Origin: Pachypanchax playfairii
Lineage: Eukaryota; Chordata; Actinopteri; Cyprinodontiformes; Aplocheilidae
Assembly (NCBI GenBank): GCA_006937955.1
Contig: SSNP01000035.1
Coordinates: 310,001-374,000 of the forward strand
DNA: 64,000 nucleotides
Reading direction: 5' to 3'
Shown here: piece after piece, positions 23,111-36,465 of the stretch
How positions within the stretch are numbered: position 1 is the first letter of the stretch
How the letters are laid out: every line of letters starts with the position of its first letter
Made by a program: the position numbers and the translations under genes
Notes under the pieces: generated by a model
What the model was told of the DNA's origin: nothing
What the model saw: the letters and a program-made list of their open reading frames with translations, nothing else
Databases searched by the model: none

Positions 23111-26100
23111 AAATTCTAAACATCACCATGTGTTCGTCAGGCTTTCACCAAACACAAAAGGGATTATGAATCACATTTAAGACACAATTTTTCCTTATTA
23201 ACAGCCTAAGCTGGATTTAATGTGTGGCTCTCTAATGTCTGTAAAGATAAATATATCAAGAAATAACTGATAATTAATGGAATCAGAACTAAAGAGGTTA
23301 AAGAGGTGCCATCTTTTAAAAGCTCTGTGATTTCAGCATCAGGTTTCAGAAGGAATTCAAGATGGTTTCTATGATTTGTGCAATATTTTAGTCTCAACAT
23401 TCACGCTACTGACAGCCTTCTTGATGATTTTTCTTTTATTATGATGTTTTTAGACTATTTCTCAAAACAACTTAATACAAGCTCATGTTTTGGGTTGTTC
23501 CTCTGATTAAACAGGTTTTGAAACTGCTGTTTTGCTCCAGTATTTAGACCTTATTTCTGGTCACCCCCCTGACACCCATGATCATGATCATATTTTTTCG
23601 GAAGCTCATTTTCACTCATATGTTCCATCTGCTTTCGCCTGTGTAATGACACGGGCACTGTTTTTTTCTATGATAATGTTTCACTGACTGGAATCCTGAA
23701 GGATTTAGAAAAGCAGAGCATGTTGAAACAAACAGGAAGAAACAAAAAAAGGAATAAAGATTAACATAAAATGCTAATTAACGTGATGTAGAATTAATAA
23801 ACACATTCGTCCAGCTGTATCTACAATGTCTCTTATGAACACACATACACATAATCACATATCATGTAATTTAATTTTCTGCATCAGAGATTTTAAATCA
23901 GTTTAATCTCACACGTGGCTTTTGAAAATCCTATTTCCTGTAGAACTTAAATATGATGGATTATTTGGTTTGTATGATTTGCTTTTTTTTTTCTTTATTC
24001 TGGGATTTGATGATTTTTGTCCCTCTTATTGAATATTTTTAGTTTATCTCATCCAATAGTGTTTCTGGCACATGTCCAGCAGTGTCGAGAGTGAAAGTTG
24101 GCCAATTATAATTTATCCAGTGGAGACTTTATCTACTGTTTGAGTTGTACTAATCAAGCATCTTACAAATGATTAAAATCATGGCAACTACCTCAGCTAA
24201 ATTTAGTTTTTAAGGCAATAGAAAGTTAACGGTTGAGCACAGAATAATAAAAGAGCAGGTATTTATCTTATAAACTAAACAACCAAATATAAAGTGAAAT
24301 AATATCAAAGATATCAAAAGATGACTGAATTATTCACAAATTATTTTGATGACCTGGCTGGATTTACAAATCCTAAAAGGTTTGTGAGGGTTTTTACTTA
24401 ATTTGACACATTTACTGTGAATTCTTCTTATTTTATATAAAAAGAAAAAACCGGGTGAAGATGGCATTTGAAGTAAAACCGAGTTTTGCCATGGAATACA
24501 TTGTGAGAGAATGGATTTAGCTCTTTGTGTCTCTTACCGGCAATGAAATGTGGTGTAATGGTTTTTCTATGAGCAGCCATTTGGCTTGGCTCATCAGTAT
24601 GTATAATAACTTCTCTTTGTATGGGCGCACAATGCCAGGGAATTTGAGATTATGATAACACATCAACAAATGATATATTGAACTCACATATAGATTAAAA
24701 ACATGTCCATTACTTATAAATTATACATTATATTAATTGTTTCTTCTGAATCACAAAAAACCTTTTTAAGTTCAAAGCAGCACAACTAACAGAAATAATT
24801 TGATAGAGCAATTAGAACACATTAAGTCCTGTGAGTCATATTAATTAGAATACCATTAAAATATTGTTTGGCACCGTGAATCTGAAGACGGGCTTTACTG
24901 TTACAAAGATGGTGCATTTAATTGTGTTTTAGTTGATGTTTAAATTTTAGCTTGTAGCATGGCCGTCTACATCCAGTAATTGGAGTCTTGTTTTATCTGA
25001 TAATATGCATAATCTTAAGTTAAATAAACTGACCCCAGTAATCAGATATTGGTGCCACCATCTGCAGAAAACTTTAGGACTGAGGCTGAAAACTGACACC
25101 AGCTCAATCAATACAAACCAGAACACAGCCTCATTTAAATTTGGCCTGGCATCAACTTACTTATGGCATCAATGTTAATCAGCGAAAGCAGAGTTGCCAG
25201 CAGTAGCGTTTGTCATTTTCATTAGCATAAGTGATGTTCACTGCGAGCTAAAATGAGAAGTTGCTTTCTAAATGCTTTGCACCTCACTCTGTTTCTTTTT
25301 TTTTAAAAAAAAAAAAACAACCTGAATTGCTTGACCCTAATCCTAAAAAACATCATTATCATCATTTATTTGTTTATTTGTTTTGTTTTTACATGCATTC
25401 TACCTCACCGTATTGATTTTTAGCCTGTAAACATAACATAGATAGGGTCATTTACATGTTAGTAATTAAAGCAGGCACAGCGGTCCTTGGAGGGACGTTT
25501 ACCAGATAAAAGATGTTGGTGCTCTGTAGGGCAGCAATAACCATCTCTATCCCACTCTTATCTTTCTCTATTCATGTGAGCTCATGCAGAAATGCTTACT
25601 TACTGTCAGCTAGTATAAGCCCACACATTTAATAATCTATCTCTACTACATAAGAAAAAATAAAATGATGTAAACAGATCTAGTGAATTCAAAAGGTTTT
25701 GAACATTAGCATCATGTCCACCGTTGCTGCAATAGTTTCATACTGAGTTATTTAAACTGTCTCTATGACCTTGTTTTGATCAGTGTAACTGTAATATTTA
25801 CACACTTATGGTCTTATGGTTCTGCTACTGTCATTTTTCGAGTCGAGACTTTAAAGTTTTGCGCATTCCTCAATGAAAAGTCAGACTGTATTATCAGAAT
25901 TTGGTCAAAATGACTTAAAGCCACGGCTGAGGAAAAAGGACTTGCACAAGGTGATGTATCAGATTTTTAAAACAGAAGATTTACAGCAATAGTTTTCTTT
26001 GTGCGATCGAAACAAAAGCAAACGAAAAAAGATGACACGCCAAACTCTCCTTCATCTGACCCCCCCAACACACACATACACACCCTCTCTCTTACACACA

Positions 26101-27071
26101 GCATTACACTTAATACATCAATATAGAATATTCTGTAGCCTGACGTCAGGTTATACATTACAGTTTGGAACAAACCCACTCGGCATGAAAATGGTGTGTA
26201 TTCTATCAGAGCTACACATGTCTGAAAGAATTTGTTGAGCAAGTTTCTGCTAAGTTATCCCTGATTATGCAATCAGGGTACTGAGCTCTGTAGAGTGGGT
26301 GGGCAGCAGCTCTGTTGCTGTCCTAATTATAGCACATAGGGCTGAATGGGTTCATTCTTATTAGCTGAGCACAGAGAGTACAGGCAAATTATTTCAATTT
26401 TAAGACATGGAAATGTAGAACTGAATAGTCACACTCTGTCAGAAAAAATATGCAGAGAAGATTTATGAATGAGTTTTGGAGTTGGCTGTCCACTAAGATG
26501 ATAATCATAGAGTTGAAGCTTCAGTTGTGTTTACTGTCAGAAATAGAACAGAAAATGTTTGAAGAGCGCAGACCTTCGCCAAGCTACTTGTTTCCTCATA
26601 ATGTGATGTACACATAAACTAGTAGTTCTATATTCATTTCATCTACGTTATTAGTGATGTTTGTGTAGATTATCAGTAATCCAGTACATATCAATCCAAA
26701 AAACAACCTCTCCTCGGGCACATGGCACAACAGAACCAGCTCTTTAGGTCAAGACTCAGCTGTACATCTTAAAGGTAAAGGACACATTAATTTACACATT
26801 TTGGACAGAGAAGACAGATGGTTTGAAAGTGAAAACATCACTCTTAACAAGGTTCAATAATCATTCATGAAAAACATGGTCCTTCTGTCATTCCTATCCC
26901 AAAAATGGCTTCTACATTCATCCTATTGTTGAGTTGTTTTTAAGCTCTTGTGGCCCATTTTGTTTTGTTCTTTTTCTATATGTTCTTATTTTTACTCCTT
27001 TTTCTTTTTGTTTCACCTGTTCGTTTCCTTCTCGCTGTGCTTCCTGTTGTTATTCCTCCACTGATGACCAA
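23111..27071. other. Intergenic
   Basis: No exon or repeat family is recognised. A poly-T/poly-A junction lies at about 25290-25320 and a CA/TC-rich stretch at about 26060-26105. 24850-25260 looks ordered and repeat-free and is listed separately. Confidence 0.45.
24850..25260. promoter_or_regulatory. Candidate conserved non-coding element
   Basis: Repeat-free stretch with GATAATATGCATAATC (octamer/POU-like ATGCATAAT), CCAGTAATCAGATATTGG, GGCATCAACTTACTTATGGC, TGTTAATCAG and TTCATTAGCATAAG. No reading frame of note. Inference from texture and motif density only. Confidence 0.25.
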
Positions 27072-27176
27072 TGCAGGATGTCTTCACCAGTGGGGTGCAT
27101 GGGGAGATCGGATGGTTTTCAAACCCCAAACCTTCTTGTTTCAAGACAGCTGTGCTACCAGCTGCACCACCCATCC
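27072..27176 (-). mobile_element. tRNA-like SINE fragment (reverse orientation)
   Basis: Read on the minus strand it begins GGATGGGTGGTGCAGCTGGT, then AGCACAGCTGTCTTGAAACA and AAGAAGGTTTGGGGTTTGAA. This is the common teleost repeat head with a tRNA-like A box (TGGTGCAGCTGG) and a decayed B box. It is followed by the 'CCATGCACCCC' remnant of the usual body. The overlapping plus-strand frames at 26934-27245 are incidental. Confidence 0.65.
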
Positions 27177-28780
27177 TATTTAACAAAAACACATTATTTT
27201 TATTCTTTTCAAATAATCAGAAACTACAGTGAAGACGCCTTTTAAGATATAAAACAAACAACATCATACTATATTTTACTTGTTTGAGGAATGTTATGTG
27301 AATCTAACCACAAAGAACAACTAGAGATGTTGTAATTTTATGCATAAGTATCTCAAGGCTAAAATAACAACTAACAGAACAGATAAATCACTGTAACTTA
27401 TCCATAAGACACAAGAGAGACAAAAAATGTGTTTTGTGGTATAAAAGAAAATAAAATATTTGTTAAACCTTCATAAATGGATGCAAACCTTAAATCCTAA
27501 ATACAGGTTTAATGTTTAATACATTTTTTGTTGCATTTAAGATCATAGGACAACAAGAATTTCTCTGAAATAAGTTGTGGTTCATGTTATGCAGCTTGTC
27601 CAATAGATAACTGACTCATACTGTCTCAATTATGTTTCCCTCACAGGCATAACAAGGACTTCTGGCATGACTGGTGTGGATGATCTGTTCAACTCTCATG
27701 TGAAAAATGGTTTCAGCACTACACTGTGTTTCTCATGCACCAAGACAATACTTCTACATATTTTATATTCCTATTTTATTTCATTTGTTATAATATTGTG
27801 GCCTTTATCTACAGTTACATATAAATTAGCATATTTTAGGCAGTGTTGGAGCTTAATGTCGCAAGATCTTTTCCTCATTTAGCCCAACAGCCATTTTCAG
27901 CTTGAAATATTTTCAATATATATCAAATCCAGATATATACTGTATATTTTTTAAATGACACTCTGAAACCATTTTGCTAATTCTGTGAGAGTAAGTCCAC
28001 GATTTGAGTTCCCATGTGGCTCCTTGCAAATGTAGAACACTGTAGCTGTTTAAGCATGGGTTTGTTAAAGACAGGGAATACTATTAGTTTAGGTTTACAA
28101 ATTTAATGGCCCAAAGTCAGAGCTTGGACCCACTGTTACAGCTAACTACAGATGAATCTACTTGTTTAAACATCTGCTTGTCACTCACTGGTGGTAAATG
28201 GTTTATTATTTTTAATTAAACAATTAAAAACTAATAGATCTGTGAAACTTGACAGCTTAAAAAATCTAGAAGATCATGTTTTTAGATCAATATCAACTTT
28301 TTTTTTTTTTGGTGTTGTAGAATTTAACAAGTTAAATTACCATAATTCAACCATCGATTGTGCTTTAGAAAAAAAAATATGAATAGTTACATAAAGAAAA
28401 GAAACTGGCCTTTAAAGGGAAATTCAGTGTATTACAGTGGCACAAAGCACTGATATGACATTGCAACTGAACACAGACAGATTAGCTCTGCCTTGATTTT
28501 TTCAGTGTGTGTTAGACTGAATGTTCAGATGGTTCCTGTGAGATGAGAATAAGAGCATCACAGAATTTCCTGTACGTCATGGAAGACAGATGACTCATTA
28601 TTACAGGTCAGACTTGATTCACATGTTGATCAGAGACAGAGTGGCGTGCAGAGAAGAGGGTTTAAAAGAGTAGAAAAAAAGTCCTGCTTTAATAGCTTGA
28701 ACACAGCTTTTGTTTTGTCTTTTTACAGTAAATGTGTTTATTTTTCCTCTTCCACTGGAGTAGTTCTGTATCAGTGATGT
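27177..28780. other. Intergenic
   Basis: AT-rich, with no exon, RNA gene or repeat family recognised. A TATA-rich stretch lies at about 27915-27950. Confidence 0.45.
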
Positions 28781-28979
28781 CCAATCCTGGTTCTCGAGGG
28801 TCACTTTCCTGCACGCTTTAGGTATTTCTCTACTCCAAAACGTCTGATTCAATGGTTGAATTACCTGTTCAGCATATTAAGTTTTACAGGAGCCTGTTAA
28901 TTATCCACTAATTTAAATCAGACGTGGTGGAGCAGAGAAATATCTAAAACCTGTAGGACAGGGGATTGAAAAGGTTTGA
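28781..28979. mobile_element. Foldback MITE
   Basis: The two halves are inverted copies of each other. The left arm reads CTTTAGGTATTTCTCTACTC followed by CAAAACGTCTGATT. The right arm, reverse-complemented, reads TTTTAGATATTTCTCTGCTC followed by CACCACGTCTGATT. The outer 'CCAATCCTGG...CTCGAGGG' and 'CAGGGGATTG' ends are typical of a very abundant teleost foldback element. It has no coding capacity. Confidence 0.75.
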
Positions 28980-29086
28980 AAATCTCTGTTCCATCTAAAC
29001 TTCATTTAATAGACAAACTGCTTTAAAAAACAAATGAAAACATCAACATCTGTAAAGTAGTTACTGAAAAATACACACTGACTTTA

Positions 29087-29143
29087 GGGGCAGCAGCTCA
29101 GGAGGTAAGCGGAGGGTTACTGGTTCGAATCCCTGCTCCCTCC
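29087..29143 (+). mobile_element. tRNA-like SINE head
   Basis: GGGGCAGCAGCTCAGGAGGT gives an A box (GGCAGCAGCTCAGG), and a perfect RNA polymerase III B box GGTTCGAATCC lies at 29122-29132. Only the tRNA-like head of about 57 bp is recognisable. The length and lack of a cloverleaf exclude a real tRNA gene. Confidence 0.65.
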
Positions 29144-30574
29144 AAAAAAGATTTACTTATCTGTTACTGTTTTTAGAGGCAAATTAGGTCTGAATGTGAC
29201 AAAATTCAATAAAACAGCATTTTTAATAGTTCTGAGCTTTTAAATAGTTCTACATGATCTATAGGAAGTGCTTTACAAGTAGACGGTAAGCATTTATTGA
29301 TGGAAATGTAAAAACTAAGAAAGTTTATTGGGATTTTTTCAGTTTATTGATGGCAAGAAAGTAAAAATCTGACTGAAGCAAGATTTAGTTTTATTCTTGT
29401 CTTCATTATAAATTAAGAACAAGACTCCTGCTAGCAAGTTTGAAGCACAGTGACCCGAAGAGATTATATTTATAGCATATTTACTGCTTATCTTTAAATA
29501 TCAGGGTTTTAAGTTCTGTTTTGAGTGGAGCTCCATAGCTCAACATATTTTACTTTTCTTTTACTCTAATAAACTTATATCATTGACCACCACAACTCAT
29601 TATTGTTTTTGTGACCACAAACATACCAATTACCTGTGTTTTTTTTCAATTCATAACCAAAAATACATGATTATTTTCATAGATTGATAATTAGGTAGAA
29701 AAATGCTCACTGCGCGTGAAAGAAAATGTCAGACGCATTTCCAAACATCATCATTATACCCATCCTCATTACACAGTTAAAGATTTAACTCATGAATAAT
29801 AAAAAGTAACAAACATTAAGCCATCGAGTTCAACAAATCAATCAAATTGATTCATAATAATGCTCATTTGCAATGAAGCCCAAATTTCAAATTTTCCGTG
29901 TCTATAGGTCATAACAAATTAGAGGCTCTGTCATTCACACTGCAAACTTTTTCAGCTGCCTCCTTTTGGAAAATACCATTGTGCTCCTAAGCAGGTGCTT
30001 GTGTTCTAATTTCACCAGTTGCTGACATTTCTCTATTTAAGATCATTTATTTCTATATTATTCTATATGTAAGTGTACAAGATTGTAAATCAATCCGCTC
30101 AATAAAGCAAAATAAACTTAATCATATTTTTCTTATGCATAAAAAAGAAATGCATTTTACTGAAAAAAGTACAAAAGAACATTTTCACTTACAACACATA
30201 CTGCAATAAGGATAATACACCGATTCTGTGAAGTATCACAGTTTCACTACAATCTTTTCAATTGTTTCTTCATACAGCCTGTTTGTAGACGGTTCCACAT
30301 GTTTTTAAACTTAACTGGATCAATGAGTCTGTCACTCTCTGCATGTTTTAATCATAACACCACCAGCAATTTAATCAGTCAAGCAATGGAAAAAAAACTG
30401 TTTGAGACATATGGAGTAAAGAAAGAAAGTGGTACCAGAACATTATCCACCAAATGAAAATGATGAAACACTGTTGGAGCAGAATTGATGTTGGACAGAC
30501 TTGTACTCACCATATTTTTATTATATGAAAACTCCCCTATAATAAAAAAAAGATTTCCAAATATCATAAATACA
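29144..30574. other. Intergenic
   Basis: AT-rich with no exon recognised. The portion 29700-30060 is repeat-free and ordered (for example CAATCAAATTGATTCATAAT, GCTCATTTGCAATGAAG and ACCATTGTGCTCC) and could be a conserved element, though this is not shown. Confidence 0.35.
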
Positions 30575-31300
30575 CATTTTGTCCCCAGTACAACATAAAC
30601 AAGATATCAGATTGGGAAACTGAGAAATCTGGACTGCAGGCAGGTCAGATCAGCATGTGGACCCTTCCCTGTGAAGCCACGCTGTTGTTGTTACAAGCTG
30701 TCTGTGGTTTCCAAAAATAATTTAAAACTTACCTCAAATCTGACAATAGAACAGTTTCCACTTTGCCTCAGAACATTTTAAATACGCTTTGGTCCAGAGA
30801 AGATGCTGGTTTTATATCTGGCTGGTGGATCACATGGTGAACTGTGTTAACAGACAGTGATACCTGGAAGTGTTCTTGAGCCTAAACAGGGGTGTCCAGG
30901 AGAGAATCATGTCTGCCTCAGGGCCCACAACTCAAAAGCATCCAGTTTAACCTTCCATCTTGTCCTTGTCCAACTTTAGAATATCTGTTTGTCTCAGATT
31001 GGTGAAGCTCTGCCTCTTTGAAATGCTTCTCTCATATCCAGTCATGTTACTGAGTTGTTGCTAATTAACCTAATTAATTGTCAAATGTTACTCCCATGTT
31101 TTATGAATTATGCCAATTACTTTTTAAGCCCTTTGTTTCATCTGTTAACCTTTAAAAATGTGTTGCTTCCATTAAATTCAAAACCTTTTAGATTTTCCAT
31201 ATGAAATTGTAAAATATCTCAGTTCCAACTTTTACTGTTGTTTCTGGTCTGTTGGGAATAAAATAAGGGTTTATAAACTTTGTAAATCGTTGCATTATCT
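30575..31300 (-). mobile_element. Decayed Tc1-like interspersed repeat
   Basis: Recognised from phrases of a very common teleost Tc1-type element, coding on the minus strand: ATCTGGACTGCAGGCAGGTC, then GTCCAGAGAAGATG, GTGAACTGTGTTAACAGACA, GAAGTGTTCTTGAGCC, GAGAATCATGTC, CTCTGCCTCTTTGAAATGC and a right end AAAATATCTCAGTTCCAAC with AATAAAATAAGGGTTTATAA. It shares the CAGGCAGGTcAGATCAGCATGTGG-type block with the copy at 50841-52060. Both inner and terminal parts are deleted. Confidence 0.7.
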
Positions 31301-34300
31301 TTTTTTTTTTTTTGAAAATTGGGGTCATAATATGTTAGTGAAAGTTTGACAACTCACTCTTTTCTCTGTAGTTATTTATTTTTCATAAGAAATTAGAGCA
31401 TCCGATTCGGATGTATCTCTTATTAAGAAATTAATCATAGTCAAGAAGTTATTTTTCACTGACAGGCTTGATGGAAGTTTATTTTGAGGTGCAGAATCTC
31501 TTTTGACCCGGCTGACATATTTCCTTCCCAGTTTTTTTTTATCTCTTTTATTGCTTAAGATGACTAAATAATCTTGAGAAACAAGACATGAACTTTTTGC
31601 CTTCATTAGAAGGTGAATGTAGGGTTACGATTTTCTCACCAACACGTTCAATGACCACTGGGTCAAATCTATGATTGAGGCCAAGCCCCCCTTTAAAATG
31701 TCAAACGGTCATGTAAGATTTAAGCAAATTAGTGTAATACAGTTGAAGCTGGTGACAGTAATGAAACAGAGCTCCCCTTTTATAATAAAAATATATATTT
31801 TGCATTTTGACCTAGTTTTAATGTAAAATAGTGTCTTAGTCTCCATTCCAACAGTCTGTTTTATTAGTTATGATTTATTCATCATCATCCTTTAGACATT
31901 CCAGACTGGATGCTGGATTTCATGATGCATTGCATTCTGAACATACCTCAGAACAGTGTTGGTTGTTTACAGCCTCCACACAATTATATGCAATCAGTGA
32001 TTTTTCCAGCCTCAGGTAAACAATAAAGATGTAGTTATGTCAGTACTCCATTATTTGCAAAACAAACAAAGGTGCCCTTAATGCACATACACACAGTCTC
32101 TTCCTATAGAACCTGCAGCTTTTCATTCAGACAGAATTTACAACCTGTATGTCTCTTATTGTGCTTCTCTTCTAAAAAACTAAACAACAACAAAGAATCT
32201 ATTATTTCCATCTTGTTGGTTTTAAACAGGCCCAGTAAAACATGAAGGCTTTACCTGAGGACTGATCCAAAAACAACTCGGTGTATGTTAATCCTGAGTT
32301 AAGGAAATGTCTGAGTTTCTTGTTCCAGAAATAGAGGTAAGTGAAGCACTGAGTCTGTCACCATGGTAACAGACTCTGTGAACTGACCTGAGTTTTGATC
32401 TGAGTTTCTACTGATCTTCTTCCACCTTAAGAAGTCATCAGGACACCATGTCTGCATTTTTAAAAGCTTTGACTGATATTGAAACAGAATTATTGCATAA
32501 TACCTTTCTGATGCTTCCATTTCTAAATAATTTCACTTGTCATAAGATTAATTTATTTCTCTCAATAACATTCTTTAGACACTTAGATCCCGTATTTTAC
32601 ACTTTTGATGCGTTAAAACATCACAACAAATTTTCTGAATCCTTGTTTTTAATGAGCAACCTTGTTTTTTTTTTATGAGACTTTTGAGTATTTTTTTTTA
32701 TTATTGTACTCTACAAATAAATGGCCAACATGGGTAAACTAAGCATGAGTTTAATAAGAAGGGTGTCAAATAATTGTTATGATCATTATGAAAATCTGAA
32801 TTTTATACTTTCTAAAAAAATTATATGATTTAAGTGAGTACATGATGAAATAGCTGCTGAATGAATGTGTACAGTCAGTAAATTATAAAAAATGTCACGT
32901 TTCACTTTTTGAATCCTATTTGACTGTTTCTAAATTCACTTTCCACCTGAATCTAAAATAAAGTTTCTGAATTCCAACCAACACTTTTTCAATTGCACTT
33001 ATGAGTACATGAATCAGTCCAGTAGTGTATTCAGCATTTCACATTGCAGCTGCCACTGTGCTACTTTTTATGTACTTATTTATTTAACTTATGTGATCAG
33101 AGTCTTCATATAGTTTAAAGAGGACCTCCTGTGCCAGTGCTGTAAAATCTCTTTTCCCTCCCATTACCATGTTGAATCCTGGTATCAGGGCTCCATTTAT
33201 GAAGACTTTTCAATATAACTGAACTCAGACTTTACAAATAAACCCAGAATTTGTTAAATCTCCTTTCTGAAGTTCCCCTCTGGACTACTGAGTCAATCTA
33301 AAGCCAGGTCTGAAAACTTAGTACATTTGATGAGTGGATTTCTGTGGAGACTGAATGTATGTAACAAAGTCTATAATGTTTAAATGTGGGTCACCCAGGC
33401 ACTGGTACTACAAGGAGTCAATAAAGACTTTTATTTTATCACAGTTGTCAAATATTTGAAAGCACTAAAGTGAAAGAACAACTGATAAAACTGTTTTTAT
33501 TTCTCAATGAATGACTTTAAGGCATTGAGATGCAAAAATGCTCCTTCTGACATTTTTTTTCTATTATTACAATCCATTCCAGCACAAAAAGTAAACATCA
33601 AGCAGAAAAAAAAGTTTCAACAGCATCAATAGGAATGCTATTCATAAACCAAATCTGTATTTTTGCAGATAAGCTATAGATTTGATTTCATTTCTTTCGA
33701 CAGAAGGTGAGAAAGCTTCTGCATCAGTGCCATTTCATAAAAACAGCATTTCTCATTTATGTTTGGTCTCATCTTCACACACAGCTCAGTGAAAAGCAAA
33801 GAGATACCCGTGGGGTTGCTTATGGTTCATTTCTTAGCCTTGTCTTATGTTCTCCTCACACAGTTCCATTAAACTGTGAGGTCTGCTGAGGAGCGCATGC
33901 TCTGTAATGTGTAGGATAAACAAATGTGTCCTTAACGCACGTACACACATGCACTTACACACACCCTGAAGGCTTATTTTCCTAGCAAGAGAGCGCTCAC
34001 TTAGCAGAGTGGCAGAGTGCAAAGATTGGAAACTCAGAAAGTAAGAAACTCATGGTAAGAAATGAAAGGATGTTTGATGTTAACAGAGGAATCTGTATGC
34101 TTTGGTGGTAAGACTGATTGGCACTCAGGAGATTGTATCAAATTAGATTTTCTATTTTAGGGAACATCGCTCTGACATGGTGTTCATTCAGAGTTGAAAT
34201 TTTGTATTTTGGGATTTAGTATGTGAAATATTTTAGCATCTGCAAATGTTAGGTATTCCAAATTACAAGTAAACCAAGAGGATAGGATTTTTAGTACCTT

Positions 34301-34984
34301 GAAAATATTAAGATGTATTTTCATGCAACATCCACACCTTCAGATCCAGCCTTGTTAAAAGTAAACTGGCTGGAGGAGACAGAATGTTGAGGTGAGAAAA
34401 ACTGAGAGCCTCAGAGGAAAACGATCACTTTAATTGCAAATTTACACCCACATACTAAAAATCAAATGTACATTCATTAGCACTGGTTCACAGTGCTACA
34501 ACATCAAGTGGTAAATAGTTTGACTGAGAAAAGAAATCCTAAAAAGAGTGGCTGCAAGTCCACAACCAATCACAGTCTTATTAATATTCAGACTTGAGTA
34601 CCAAACAAAAAAGTCCAGTTCCAGACATGCAAGTCTAAAAACAACTAAATCCAAATCACTTTACCTCATAATCAAATTGCTTCCAAATAATATATCTGTA
34701 TAGCATAAATTTAAAAAGTACACAAAACTATATCGAGTCAAATGGATTACCCAAATGTGTGCCCTGCATACAACTGAATCTGAGTTTCAAATACTAATTA
34801 TTGAAGTTTCCATAAGAAAACAAGCCTTTAATATTCTGATTTAATTCTGCTTTGTCAGGAAAATCAATTAACCAATAGGATCAATTTGTGTTTATCTTTC
34901 TAAAAGTCAGGTGATTAGAAAAAAAAAAATATCACCAGACTGAATATTTTAATATAACTTTACTCAAGCACTTCTATAGTTCCA
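31301..34984. other. Intergenic
   Basis: No exon is recognised. A near-perfect palindrome with an RFX X-box core lies at 32351-32376 (listed separately). Several poly-T runs and a CA-rich stretch (about 33938-33965) are ordinary simple sequence. Confidence 0.45.
32351..32376. promoter_or_regulatory. 26-bp palindrome with RFX X-box core
   Basis: The arms GAGTCTGT and ACAGACTC are perfect complements around C-ACCATGGT-A. Twelve of 13 base pairs match, and only 32359/32368 mismatch. The centre GTCACCATGGTAAC (32357-32370) fits the RFX X-box (GTYNCCATGGNRAC). It may be a regulatory site, or part of an interspersed teleost repeat, since the flanks (CTGAGTTAAGG nearby) look like a decayed MITE. 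Confidence 0.35.

Positions 34985-35029
<45 letters not shown>
34985..35029 (+). repeat. (TAC)15 microsatellite
   Basis: Fifteen perfect TAC units with no interruption. Because it is uninterrupted it is probably highly polymorphic. Confidence 0.95.
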
Positions 35030-36096
35030 CATGTCAGTGCTTTAAAAATACCTCAGCATCAAATCAGGGCCAAAATTTGACATTCTAAATGGAAATACAT
35101 TTTCAAAGTCTTATACATCTGCAGTAGAAGAAAGAACCCCTCCGATGAATCAGTTATCACCATCTGAATAAAAAAGAACAAAAACAAAAAGCATCAGACA
35201 GAAATGAAGCTCCCAAATTATTCTAAAAATGTTTGATATAAGGGAACATAGAAAGAAAATCAAAGGAATGATTCATCATTCTACCCCCATAGGGGCCAGT
35301 GTTTGAAGAATACACATTCTGTAGGCTTCATGCTGTTCTGGTATTTTATCCTGGTCACCTGTGGTGGTAAGTGATGCGTTAGATGCTCCAGAAACATGGT
35401 AAAGCAATATCATGCTGAGCATTATTGAAACGCACAACTGCAGCTTAATCCCCATGAGTTCATCTCTGCTGTGTTTTTGTTCCTTTTCCAACATATACAT
35501 GCCCACAGACAGAGTGTTCCTCCAGATGTGTGGATGCACCAGTGGTAACTCAGCTGTGGCGTTTTACCTGTATGCTCATTGAAAATTTTGGCCAATCACA
35601 AGGTGTCATTTTTTTGGAGGAAACAAGCATTTTTGTGAGGCAGCATGATTTTACATCTTGTTACACAGCAACGGCAAATTAATGTTTTGGCAGTATTCAT
35701 TGGTGGCATCTGGAATGTGATTTTTTTAGAACGTATTTATAAATATATAATTAGAATAATTTTGAGGCACTGCAAAAGCACCTTATTGCAAAATGCATTT
35801 TAAACTAAGTTCCAAGCTTTCCCTGGACCAGAGCAAATCTAAATTGTGTTGCCTTTGAAAAAATAGTTTATCCCGTTACTCTGACTGATTTGTCAGAAAC
35901 GTAATTACATCTACTGTTACAACATATTGTGATGGAGGTTTCATTCAGTCACCTGCCACATGTAGAAGAGTCCATGGAAAAACATACCAAACCAATGCCT
36001 CAATGCATGAACAAAAATGTGGACATGAACGAAAAAAATCCACAGATAAGATGTTGTAAAACCAACTAGTGCTTTATGACTGAGAGTGTTTCTAGA
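35030..36096. other. Intergenic
   Basis: AT-rich, with no exon or repeat family recognised. The reverse-strand 87-codon frame at 35276-35539 has no recognisable motif. Confidence 0.45.
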
Positions 36097-36465
36097 CTAG
36101 TGATGCACCAATACCGATGCTGGGATCAGGTATCAGGGCCAATATCATTCTAATGTACTCGTATTGGTATCAGTTAGTTAACCGATTCCATAAACCAATA
36201 CATAAAATATGGAAATTCAGCAATAATTTCTAAGAAAATGTTTATGCTTCACTTAAAAGTTTGGTTTTGTGGTTATTTTTATTAATATTTAATTTTTTTA
36301 TCAAATTCACCATCATTTGTTGTGCCAAGCAGAGAAGAAAATAAAACCTGTCTTCCAATTCATTATATTTTTTGTGGGCTAGAAATATTGGCATTGGTAC
36401 TCGGTATTAGCAAGTACTCAGATCCAAGTATTGGTATCGTATCAGTGGCATTGTTGCATCCCTGA
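36097..36465. mobile_element. hAT-like MITE
   Basis: The terminal repeats are TAGTGATGCACCAATACCGA on the left and, reverse-complemented, TCAGGGATGCAACAATGCCA on the right, with nested GGTATCAG / GTATTGGTATCG words. The flanks TCTAGA and TCTAAA may be a decayed 8-bp target duplication. No coding capacity. Confidence 0.65.

Noticed and set aside
29087..29143. Possible tRNA gene (perfect B box)
   Set aside because: Too short for a tRNA, the halves do not fold into a cloverleaf, and the sequence matches a SINE head.
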